From positions 1 through 44,781 of the forward strand of contig JAFEBB010000060.1 of the NCBI GenBank assembly GCA_018266075.1: a stretch of 44,781 nt of DNA, read 5' to 3'. The position numbers and the translations under genes were made by a program. Under the pieces are notes generated by a model, which was not told where the DNA came from, did not search any database, and saw nothing but the letters and a program-made list of their open reading frames with translations. The DNA is from Deltaproteobacteria bacterium. GTDB lineage: Bacteria; Myxococcota; Myxococcia; Myxococcales; SZAS-1. Of the stretch, positions 8,099 to 14,629 are shown in pieces (the first letter of the stretch is position 1; each line of letters opens with the position of its first letter).

Positions 8099-8632
8099 CT
8101 AGAGCAGCCAACGGCTTGACTCTGGTGACCTCCGTTGTGCCATCGCCAGGAGCAGGGAGTGCCTTCCGCTCGAGGCCACGCAGCGACTGGAGACGGACTC
8201 GAGGGTACCGAAGGCGCGGGCCACCACAGTCCAGCTGCCGAAAGTCACCGCAAATGAACCCGTCGCGGTGATGGCGGTCGCGAGCTCGCGTCCGAGGGTA
8301 TGCATCGGGAGCTCCGTGCGGAGGTCCCAAAGTCGCGTCTGCACCCCACCCGCTGCGACAACGGGAAGGATGGCCAGCTGGCGGAGCCCGACCCGGTGGT
8401 CCGCGATGCGCAGGCCGCACTGTTCGTGCCGGCCGATGATCAGTGGCGCATCGTGCCGGGCCACGGCCGTACCGACCAGCCGGCCGTTCATGTCGACCAC
8501 TGCCACCGCCAGCGGCGCATCCGGACCGAGCGGCGCGGCCTCGACGACCGACGCTGCAGCAGCCATGGCGGTGCTTGCCCTGCATGGCGAGTCGCGGAAG
8601 AGCGGGTCGACTCGGGTGCTCTCGTTGGACAT
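8099..8632 (-). CDS. degenerate FHA-like protein, 177 aa
   Basis: The start ATG 8632 has GAGAGGG just upstream. Residues about 38-110 follow the FHA pattern (VVDMNGRLVGTAV, LIIGRHEQCGLRI, WDLRTELPMHTLGRE), but the phosphothreonine-binding Ser-Arg-x-His and Asn residues are replaced (RVGLRQLA and LPMHT). It probably keeps the beta-sandwich without phosphopeptide binding. The last ~30 residues are Arg/Ser-rich and overlap, in another frame, a stretch that leads into the next FHA gene. First gene of a minus-strand operon divergent from the WYL regulator; GGCTGTCAG lies 41 bases upstream (8673-8681, minus strand). Confidence 0.6.
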   Translation of the reverse strand: MSNESTRVDPLFRDSPCRASTAMAAAASVVEAAPLGPDAPLAVAVVDMNGRLVGTAVARHDAPLIIGRHEQCGLRIADHRVGLRQLAILPVVAAGGVQTRLWDLRTELPMHTLGRELATAITATGSFAVTFGSWTVVARAFGTLESVSSRCVASSGRHSLLLAMAQRRSPESSRWLL

Positions 8633-8801
8633 GGCGCCCTCTCACGGTGGAGAGCCCTGAGGTCAGTCGCTTCTGACAGCCAGGAACGAGTGCCGCCGGT
8701 TGGCCGCGCTCCGTCAGAGCGGTCATCGCGCTCGGCTCTCATAAGCGAAACGTCCCGTCCCTCCCATGGACGTGACGTGGCACCGGGAGGCCCGGAAACT
8801 C

Positions 8802-9725
8802 ATGTCGAACCTCGAACGCAAGATCGCCCTCTGGCGCAAGCTGGCCGGTAGGAAGGAGGGCTACCGAATCAAGGAGCTTTCGGATGCGCTCGGGGTCTCC
8901 AAGAACACCATTCAGCGCGACATCGATGCACTGAGCCGCTGCGGTCTTCCAGTCCGCGAAGAGCGCGAGGGCCAGGCTCTTCGCTACTGGATCGAGCCAG
9001 GCGGGATCCCGGTCGCGCAGCTCACCCAATTGGAGCTCGGGTCCCTCGACGCAGCTTCCGCAGCCCTCAAACCGTTCGACCTCACGCCAATCTACGGCAA
9101 TTACGAATCCGGCCGAGCAAAGGTATCGCCTCGCTCCAACGGCGCAGCTTTCGAGACGTCGGAGCCGGTTGGTCCCAGGGTCACTCTGAGCGTCTACGAG
9201 CCGCTTCTCCAGGGGATCCTCGGGAGCCGGCGGTGCCGCATCCGCTACACCCCGCGCACAGAGAAGGAGCCGCGTGAGTACGAGGTCGAGCCGTACCAGT
9301 TCTTCCTGGCATACGGGGTGACCTACCTGCGTGCACGGGTGCCGCCCCATGCCGGACGGGCGCAGTTCCTCATGCACCGGATCTCCGAAGCGACGCTTAC
9401 TGACAGAGTGTTCGAGCGCAAGGCCCTGAAGACCACCGCCTTTAGGGTCTGGGAGTCCGAACCAGAGGACGTCGAGGTGGTCTTCTCTCCGAACATCGCG
9501 CCCCTCATCGCTGAGCGCTCCTGGCACCGCACACAGAAGCTCGAGCACCAACCTGACGGGAGCTTGGTCTTCAAGGCCAGTCTCTCTGGCAAGTCCGAGT
9601 TCGTGGGCTGGGTGATGTCCTGGGCGCCCTGGGCCGAGCTCGTGAAACCCGAGGCCTGGCGAAAGGAGCTGTTGGATCGCGCCGGACAGGCTGCTGAGAC
9701 ACACAAGTTGCGTCCTTGTGGCTGA
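8802..9725 (+). CDS. WYL-domain transcriptional regulator (HTH-WYL)
   Basis: The 307-aa protein has an N-terminal winged HTH (YRIKELSDALGVSKNTIQRDIDALSRCGLPV, about 24-55), a middle WYL ligand-binding domain (RIRYTPRTEKEPREYEVEPYQFFLAYGVTYLRARV), and a C-terminal WCX extension (EDVEVVFSPNIAPLIAERSWHRTQKLE ... EFVGWVMSWAPWAELVKP). WYL regulators sense nucleic acids or nucleotides and often control phage-defence or mobile-element genes (family knowledge). I take ATG 8802, which has GGGAGG upstream; ATG 8766 lacks a site. It is divergent from the FHA operon (start 8632), so it probably regulates that operon and itself from the 169-base gap. The 9762 gene follows in the same direction. Confidence 0.88.
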   Translation: MSNLERKIALWRKLAGRKEGYRIKELSDALGVSKNTIQRDIDALSRCGLPVREEREGQALRYWIEPGGIPVAQLTQLELGSLDAASAALKPFDLTPIYGNYESGRAKVSPRSNGAAFETSEPVGPRVTLSVYEPLLQGILGSRRCRIRYTPRTEKEPREYEVEPYQFFLAYGVTYLRARVPPHAGRAQFLMHRISEATLTDRVFERKALKTTAFRVWESEPEDVEVVFSPNIAPLIAERSWHRTQKLEHQPDGSLVFKASLSGKSEFVGWVMSWAPWAELVKPEAWRKELLDRAGQAAETHKLRPCG

Positions 9726-9761
9726 TGCAAATTCCCCTTCAAGCTCGCTGCGGAGATGGCA

Positions 9762-10616
9762 ATGAATTTCTCGCACCGAGTGAACCCTGGCGCAGCCTCC
9801 AAGGCTCTCGAGCGGATCCAGGGAAGGCTTCGGAGTTACTACCTACCCAAGAGCCCTTCCCCAGATTCGCTGGACGAGCTCGACCAACTCGGGCCGATCC
9901 AGGAGGTCCTGGCATGCCTTCGAGACATTCCGACGACGGGAAGGGGCGCCAGCGCTTCCCGCCTTCCAAGCACGCTGGGCCCCGACGGTCGCGTGGTACG
10001 GCCAGGGGAACCGGACCTCGAGCAGTATCTGGGAATGAGCCTGGCCGGTGCCGTTCGCGCCTCGGCACCCGGTTCACCGGAGCTTGGTGCACTGAAAGCG
10101 ATCCGCACTTCCCAGCTCGAGCGGCTTCGCCTTCAGCGTCTCAAGCGATTCTCAAAGAAGCACGGCGACCCACCAAGCGACGTGACGAGTCTCAGAGAAT
10201 TCTGGAACGCGGCCATGAATGAGCCAGTTCCGATCGAGGCGGAGGTCGATGAGATCCGCCTGGTCCCGCCCACCCTGAGGAAGCGGGGCAAGAACACGGT
10301 CCCGCAACTGAACCACGTGATCTGGCACCTCTATGTCGTGCTGCTTCCGTTCTACGTGGCGCGCCCGCGACTCCGCGATGACGACATCTCGGTCGCCAAA
10401 GAACCCGATTCGGACCGCCTCAAGGTCAAGGCGCATCGGCGCCACGCAATGTTTCCACGAGATCTCATTGTGGACATCGCCGACCTGCTCGACGGCGAAG
10501 TTGGTGCGCCGGACGCTCCCGTTACCACCGCCTACGTGAAGCGAGCGATTCAGGAGTTACTCGAGCGCATGCCAGAGCTTCGGCATCAACCTCCGAAAGC
10601 CCCTCGGCTTCGATAG
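9762..10616 (+). CDS. hypothetical protein downstream of the WYL regulator
   Basis: Not recognised; 284 aa from ATG 9762, which has GGAG at 9752-9755 (ATG 9756 is too close to it). The protein is basic and soluble: SKALERIQGRLRSYYLPKSP near the N-terminus, then TSQLERLRLQRLKRFSKKHGDPPSDVTSLREFWNAA. A more hydrophobic stretch (QLNHVIWHLYVVLLPFYVARP, about 180-200) follows, and a Pro-rich basic tail. It lies 36 bases after the WYL gene and is likely co-transcribed with it. The basic character would fit nucleic-acid contact, but no catalytic motif is visible. Confidence 0.62.
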   Translation: MNFSHRVNPGAASKALERIQGRLRSYYLPKSPSPDSLDELDQLGPIQEVLACLRDIPTTGRGASASRLPSTLGPDGRVVRPGEPDLEQYLGMSLAGAVRASAPGSPELGALKAIRTSQLERLRLQRLKRFSKKHGDPPSDVTSLREFWNAAMNEPVPIEAEVDEIRLVPPTLRKRGKNTVPQLNHVIWHLYVVLLPFYVARPRLRDDDISVAKEPDSDRLKVKAHRRHAMFPRDLIVDIADLLDGEVGAPDAPVTTAYVKRAIQELLERMPELRHQPPKAPRLR

Positions 10617-10630
10617 CCGACCAAGCAGGC

Positions 10631-11232
10631 TCAGCGCGCGCGAGCGCCGACCTCTTCGATCCACTTCGTCGCGACGCCGACGCCGTCTTCTCGCGCCATC
10701 GCTTCGCCGATCGCGTGCGCGCGTCGCGTCGCGTCGGAGTCGCGCAGCAGCGCGCCGATCTGCTCGGCGAGCCTGCGCGCGTCGAGCGACTGCGAGGCAC
10801 TGGCGCCGGTGCAATGCCGAACGCGCGGAGGCGATCGGCCCAGAAGAACTGGTCGCCGAGGAAGGGCACGATCACGCTCGACTTGCCTGCAAAGGTCGCC
10901 GTGTGCGTCGTGCCCGCGCCGCCGTGGTGCACGAATGCCGCGCAGCGCGGGAGCAAGAGCGCGTGCGGAGCGCGACCGAGTCGGGAAAACGTGCTCCGCA
11001 GTCGGTAGATCAGGCATGAGCTCCCACGCGTGGCGCGCGCCTTCGCGATGGCATCCACCGCCACCGCGCGCGCGTCGACGCCGAGTGAGCGCGCGAGCGT
11101 GGCGTAGTCTCGGCCATCGACCGCCACGAAGCCGAGCTTCACGTCGTGGCCGGCGCGCACCAGGCCGTGCGCGAGCGCGACGAAGGGCCGCACGTCGCCC
11201 TCGCTGCCCCACGTGTAGAGCCCGACCCTCAC
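10631..11232 (-). pseudogene. truncated, frameshifted MGT/UGT-type glycosyltransferase
   Basis: Two diagnostic pieces of a GT1-type glycosyltransferase remain. The N-terminus (GTG 11232; VRVGLYTWGSEGDVRPFVALAHGLVRAGHDV) is the acceptor-side nucleotide-binding start. The C-terminal donor-site motif is FVHHGGAGTTHTATFAGKSSVIVPFLGDQFFWADRL. They lie only about 45 residues apart instead of roughly 200, so the middle of the gene is deleted. Near 10795-10815 the frame also shifts: the expected end (LDARRLAEQIGALLRDSDATRRAHAIGEAMA) is in another frame. Normal length is about 400 residues; here about 200 codons remain. I call it a decayed gene at the island edge. Confidence 0.8.
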
Positions 11233-11300
11233 GCGCCGAGCATCGCACGATCGCGGGCTCGACCTGCGCACGCCGAGGAGGCGCAGGAGGACGCGTGCGT

Positions 11301-11485
11301 CGGGACGTCACCCGGACGTCTGCCACGTGCCCGGATCTTCACGAAGCGGCGTACCCCCACGTCCATCGCGGACGTGGGCAGCTTCGCGACCTGCGTCCCG
11401 CTCGCCCGACGTCCACGGGCAGGGGACGTCGGGTCGACGTCTGACCTGAGGCGCAATCTTCCAGAAGAACGAAGCCCGACGTCCG
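11301..11485. repeat. cluster of GACGTC-cored inverted repeats
   Basis: Six GACGTC hexamers occur in 180 bases (11304, 11315, 11408, 11425, 11436 and 11478), plus related CACGTCC/GACGTG. Two perfect hairpins are visible. CCCACGTCC (11356-11364) pairs with GGACGTGGG (11370-11378). CCCGACGTCC (11405-11414) pairs with GGACGTCGGG (11424-11433). No coding signal is convincing here. The patch could be a REP-like palindromic repeat, a structured RNA or a recombinase/regulator site array next to the integrase. Confidence 0.6.
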
Positions 11486-11848
11486 GTGCGCGGCGCCCGA
11501 GGTCTCAACCTTCACCCCTGTTTCGGAACGTCCGTGAGGTCATACCGCCGATAAGTGTCTCCGTCCCGCGTTCTGAACCTCGGATGCCTCACTGCCGCCA
11601 CACCGTGTGGCTGATGAATGCCTCGGCCTTGAAAGCAGTTTTCGACATACCCATAGACGGACACGACTCGCACGGTGGAACGAAGCGTTGCGCGCGCTAC
11701 GCCCATCACGCCAGAGGGCGGCGAATGGTGCAGGCACGACGGTGATCGGCATACCCGTCCTGGTGACGGTAGCCCCCGACGACACACGCCCCTTCCAGGC
11801 GAAATGTACTAACGGGTGCAGGTTGGCTGGGCTCGCCAGGCTTCGAGC
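11486..11848. other. intergenic stretch with only doubtful small readings
   Basis: A minus-strand reading of 64 codons (11512-11706, from an ATG at 11706) gives a protein-like end (HQPHGVAAVRHPRFRTRDGD) but no family I know and no clear ribosome-binding site. The plus strand is also open through part of this stretch. I see no RNA gene. It probably contains island-junction debris and the promoter of the HTH/integrase pair. Confidence 0.35.
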
Positions 11849-12160
11849 ATGGCGAACACGATCCCAGACTCACGACCCGACCATCCAGGGCTGGGCGATC
11901 AGGTACCCGAGGCATCTCAAGGGCACGAGGTCCACGACCTGACCGGGGAGCTGGTCGACCCCAACCACCTTCCGGTCGCACTGACCGTTGCCGAGGTGGC
12001 CGCCCTTCTCCGCCTCGACCCGCGCACCGTACGGCGGCTGATCCGGCTCGGCGATCTCGAGGGCAACCAGGCTGGCCATGCCATCCGCGTTCGCCGGGAC
12101 AGCGTACTAGAATGGCTTCGCGGCAAGCGTGCGTCTCGCTCACGAGGGAGTCCTCGATGA
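11849..12160 (+). CDS. excisionase-like HTH protein (MerR-type helix-turn-helix)
   Basis: The 103-aa protein carries a single helix-turn-helix of the DNA-binding excisionase type at about residues 43-88: ALTVAEVAALLRLDPRTVRRLIRLGDLEGNQAGHAIRVRRDSVLEWL. Such proteins steer integrases towards excision or act as small repressors. Its stop overlaps the integrase start (ATGA at 12157-12160), so the two are translationally coupled. I take ATG 11849; a GTG at 11816 is an alternative, and neither has a strong ribosome-binding site. The N-terminal 40 residues are Pro/His/Asp-rich and probably disordered. Confidence 0.8.
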   Translation: MANTIPDSRPDHPGLGDQVPEASQGHEVHDLTGELVDPNHLPVALTVAEVAALLRLDPRTVRRLIRLGDLEGNQAGHAIRVRRDSVLEWLRGKRASRSRGSPR

Positions 12161-13332
12161 GCGTGATGCAGAGGAAGTGGCGCGACCCGAAGACGGGCGC
12201 GCTGAGGAAGTCCTGGATGATCGACGTGACGGTGAGGATGCCGGACGGGTCGAGGTCGCCGCGCGTTCGCATGGCGGCCCCGGTCCAGACGCGCCGTGAC
12301 GCCGAGATCTTCGAAAGGAAGGTGCGCAACGAGATCGAGAATGGGACCTACGGGAAGAAGCCCGAGAAGAAGCTCGCACCCACGCTGAGGGAGTTCGCGC
12401 CCAAGGTGCTCGAGGCGGCCGAAGCCAACCGGTTGAAGCCGTCCACCATCGAGGCCAAGAAGCTCATCCTCGAAGGCCGGCTGATGCGAATGTTCGGCGA
12501 CAAGCGTCTCGACCAGTTCGACGAGCTCGACATCCAGCGCATCAAGGCCGAGATGAAGGAGCGGAACTCCAAGACGGTCAACAACGTCCTGTGCGTGCTC
12601 AACGGCACGCTGAAGCTCGCCGTGAAGCTGAAGGAGATCTCCGCCCTACCCGTCCACATCGAGCTCCTAAAGGTCGAGCTCCGCGACATGGATTTCTACG
12701 AGTTCGGCCAGTACACGGACCTCGTGGAGGCCGCAGGCAAGATCGATCGGCGCACCGTCGCCATGGTCTTGCTCGGGGGCGATGCCGGGCTCCGCCTCGG
12801 CGAGATCCTCGCGCTGGAGTGGACCGACGTCGACTTCAAGCGGAGGCAGCTCCGGATCCAGCGTGGCGAGTGGCGCGGCAAGGTGTCGCTGCCGAAGGGT
12901 GGTCGGGGCAGGAAGATCCCCATGACGAAGGCGCTCACCGCAGCGCTCGAAGACCTTCGACACCTTCGCGGTCCGCGGGTCTTCTACCGGGACGACGGCA
13001 CGCCCATGTCGCAGCAGACGCTGAAGAGCTGGATGGCCCAGGCGCAGAGGCGGGCGAACCTGGAGGTCACCGCAGGCCTCCACATCCTGCGCCACACCTT
13101 CTGCTCGCACCTCGCGATGAGGGCCGTGGCGCCGGTGACCATCAAGGAGCTGGCGGGCCACAAGAGCCTGTCGACGACGATGCGCTACATGCACCTGTCG
13201 CCGTCAGAGAAGGACCGGGCGATCGCCATGCTCGACGACCGCCCGGTGGAATCGATTAGCGAAACTCATGGCACATGCATGGCACATGAGGTGGTTTTCG
13301 AAGATAACCCGCGGCAACTACTACGTCCCTGA
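12157..13332 (+). CDS. int: tyrosine recombinase / site-specific integrase
   Basis: The 391-aa protein has an arm-binding-like N-terminus, a SAM-like core-binding domain (about 75-165) and the catalytic domain. All catalytic residues are visible: Arg213 (GDAGLRLGE), Lys247 (SLPKGGRGRK), His309 and Arg312 (LHILRHTF), His335 (LAGHKSL) and nucleophile Tyr344 (MRYMHLS). Start ATG 12157 overlaps the upstream stop and has GAGGGAG upstream. The last codons (CTA CGT CCC TGA) extend into the 3' end of the convergent tRNA-Glu gene, as expected for an element integrated at that tRNA. Intact and presumably active. The cargo lies to the left. Confidence 0.95.
   Translation: MSVMQRKWRDPKTGALRKSWMIDVTVRMPDGSRSPRVRMAAPVQTRRDAEIFERKVRNEIENGTYGKKPEKKLAPTLREFAPKVLEAAEANRLKPSTIEAKKLILEGRLMRMFGDKRLDQFDELDIQRIKAEMKERNSKTVNNVLCVLNGTLKLAVKLKEISALPVHIELLKVELRDMDFYEFGQYTDLVEAAGKIDRRTVAMVLLGGDAGLRLGEILALEWTDVDFKRRQLRIQRGEWRGKVSLPKGGRGRKIPMTKALTAALEDLRHLRGPRVFYRDDGTPMSQQTLKSWMAQAQRRANLEVTAGLHILRHTFCSHLAMRAVAPVTIKELAGHKSLSTTMRYMHLSPSEKDRAIAMLDDRPVESISETHGTCMAHEVVFEDNPRQLLRP
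13267..13288 (+). repeat. 11-base perfect tandem repeat in the integrase 3' end
   Basis: CATGGCACATG is present twice without gap (13267-13277 and 13278-13288). Each copy is itself a small inverted repeat (CATG-GCA-CATG). It lies about 36 bases from the tRNA end, where integrase-binding sites are expected, so it may be an accessory recombinase site. Confidence 0.7.
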
Positions 13333-13368
13333 CGGGATTCGAACCCGTGTTACCGGCTTGAAAGGCCA
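13324..13368. other. probable attachment site in tRNA-Glu 3' half
   Basis: The integrase gene ends within the tRNA 3' end, the usual arrangement for an att site where the element recreates the tRNA terminus. The exact core cannot be delimited because the second copy was not found anywhere to the left in this window. Limits given are the 3' half of the tRNA up to the anticodon loop. Confidence 0.45.
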
Positions 13369-13396
13369 GTGTCCTGGGCCTCTAGACGACAGGGAC
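13324..13396 (-). tRNA. trnE: tRNA-Glu (anticodon UUC)
   Basis: On the minus strand the gene runs from 13396 to 13324 (73 nt, CCA not encoded). The acceptor stem GTCCCTG pairs with CAGGGAC. The anticodon arm TGGCCTTTCAAGCC-type loop gives anticodon TTC. The T-arm contains GGGTTCGAATCCC. The 3' end overlaps the last 9 bases of the integrase gene, which marks this tRNA as the integration target. The gene itself is intact, so it still supplies tRNA-Glu. Confidence 0.95.
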
Positions 13397-13491
13397 TCAA
13401 CGCAGCCGCGCCCACACTTCGGACGACGCGAGGGATACCGAAGCGAAGCTCATGACGCAAGGGCCGTGCGCGTGCTGACCCGAAAAGCCGT

Positions 13492-13518
13492 GGCTGGGGG
13501 CTGGGGGCTGGGGGCTGG
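13492..13518 (+). repeat. GGCTGGG heptamer tandem repeat
   Basis: GGCTGGG is repeated three times plus GGCTGG with no mismatches, in the gap between the tRNA and the DUF1508 gene. A short G-rich simple repeat; no function is evident. Confidence 0.9.
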
Positions 13519-13634
13519 TTTGGAAGCCGAAACGGAAGCCCATTCCCCGCGTGAGACGGGCTGCGAAGCGTCCCCTCGGGGAGAACGGAATGGGGGATGG
13601 GGTTTCGAACGGGACCTGGGCCACCCGCAATAAA

Positions 13635-13668
13635 CGACGGCCCGACCACTCGCGTGGCCGGGCCGTCG
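13635..13668. terminator. strong hairpin downstream of the DUF1508 gene
   Basis: CGACGGCCCG (13635-13644) and CGGGCCGTCG (13659-13668) form a perfect 10-bp stem, and the loop has an extra CCAC/GTGG pairing. It lies 21 bases beyond the minus-strand DUF1508 stop. The T-tail is weak (TTTATTGC on the minus strand), so termination is likely but not certain. Confidence 0.75.
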
Positions 13669-13689
13669 ACCCCTCTCGCTTCCGCGAGA

Positions 13690-14466
13690 TTACTTGCTGA
13701 CGATGCCCGAGACGGTGCTGATCATCGACTGGATGCCGTCGTTCGCCGCCGCGCTGGTGCCGTACATCTGGCTCACGCCGATGACCGCGCCGTTGGCCGC
13801 CTTGAGCACGAAGTAGGTCGAGCTGTCGGCCGCCGTGCGGACCTCGAAGCGGGCCGCGTTGATGCCGTTGATCTTCACCGAGGTCACGCCCGAGTTGGCG
13901 CTGGTCTTGGTGCTGTAGCCCTGCGACTGGAGCACGATCTCACCGTTGGCCGCGCGGAGATCGAAGTAGTACTTGCCGTCGAGGCCCTTGAAGACGTCGA
14001 AGCGCGCGCCGGTCACCGGATTCGCCGATACGCCGGGGGTCACGCCAACCACCTTCTCCACCGCGTCGATGGCCTTGTTGGTCGCGGTGATGGAGCTGTA
14101 CAGCTCGCTCACGCCGATGGTCTGGCCGTTGGCCGCGGTGAGCACGAAGTACGGCGAGCCGTCCGTGGCCTGGCGCAGCTCGTAGCGGTTCGGGTCGGTG
14201 CCGTTGGTCTTCACCGAGGCGATGCCGTTCTGCATGCCGGTGGCGCTCTCGTAGCCCTGCGAGGCCAGCACCTTCTCGCCGTTCGCGGCCACGAGGTCGA
14301 AGTAGTAGCGGCCGTCCTGGCCGATGAAGCCCTCGAAGTGGCCGGGGTTGGTGAGCGCGTCGCTGTTGTCGGCGGCGGCGGCGGCGCCGTCGTCCACCTG
14401 GCCCGCGCCGCAGGCGGTGAGGGCGAGGACCGAGGCAATCAGGGCAACCAGGTTCGAGGTCCTCAT
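13690..14466 (-). CDS. DUF1508 (YegP-type) repeat lipoprotein
   Basis: The 258-aa product starts with a lipoprotein signal (MRTSNLVALIASVLALTAC, Cys19), an Ala/Asp linker, then four copies of the YegP/DUF1508 beta-hairpin unit in two pairs. The units are FEGFIGQDGRYYFDLVAANG, YELRQATDGSPYFVLTAANG, FDVFKGLDGKYYFDLRAANG and FEVRTAADSSTYFVLKAANG. Units end in QGYxS or SxxY turns (SQGYESATGMQNGI). Function of DUF1508 is not known; some members are stress-related. ATG 14466 has GGAGAG 4 bases upstream. A sigma-54-type promoter lies at 14512-14527 on the same strand and a sigma-54 activator is divergent, so transcription is probably activator-dependent. A strong hairpin follows the gene. Confidence 0.9.
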   Translation of the reverse strand: MRTSNLVALIASVLALTACGAGQVDDGAAAAADNSDALTNPGHFEGFIGQDGRYYFDLVAANGEKVLASQGYESATGMQNGIASVKTNGTDPNRYELRQATDGSPYFVLTAANGQTIGVSELYSSITATNKAIDAVEKVVGVTPGVSANPVTGARFDVFKGLDGKYYFDLRAANGEIVLQSQGYSTKTSANSGVTSVKINGINAARFEVRTAADSSTYFVLKAANGAVIGVSQMYGTSAAANDGIQSMISTVSGIVSK

Positions 14467-14511
14467 GGCGCTCTCCAAGTTTGGGTGCAGCGGGTTCGTG
14501 CCCGGCCCTAG

Positions 14512-14527
14512 AGCAGCCCGCGTGCCA
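14512..14527 (-). promoter_or_regulatory. sigma-54 (-24/-12) promoter of the DUF1508 gene
   Basis: Read on the minus strand this is TGGCACGCGGGCTGCT, against the consensus TGGCACG-N4-TTGC(A/T). There is one mismatch in the -12 part, and the invariant GG and GC are 10 bases apart as required. Predicted transcript start is near 14500, about 34 bases before the ATG at 14466. Confidence 0.75.
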
Positions 14528-14609
14528 GCCCCTCGAGGTGCGCAAGCGCCCGGATCGACGTGGATCACCCGCCAGCCAACGTTGCATCGAACGCGACGTC
14601 CGTACTATG

Positions 14610-14629
14610 GATGAGACATATGTCTCATC
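14610..14629. promoter_or_regulatory. 20-base perfect palindrome over the activator start codon
   Basis: GATGAGACATATGTCTCATC reads the same on both strands. It contains the ribosome-binding site (GGATGAG) and the start codon (ATG 14620) of the sigma-54 activator. Its centre is about 120 bases upstream of the predicted DUF1508 transcript start, the usual place for an enhancer bound by such activators. It is therefore likely both the enhancer and an autorepression site. Confidence 0.75.

Noticed and set aside
11512-11706. 64-codon minus-strand reading with protein-like end
   Set aside because: No clear ribosome-binding site and no family match; the opposite strand is equally open, so kept only as a note in the intergenic entry.
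60-13332. Complete prophage
   Set aside because: No capsid, portal, terminase, tail or lysis genes are recognisable; only an integrase and an HTH partner.
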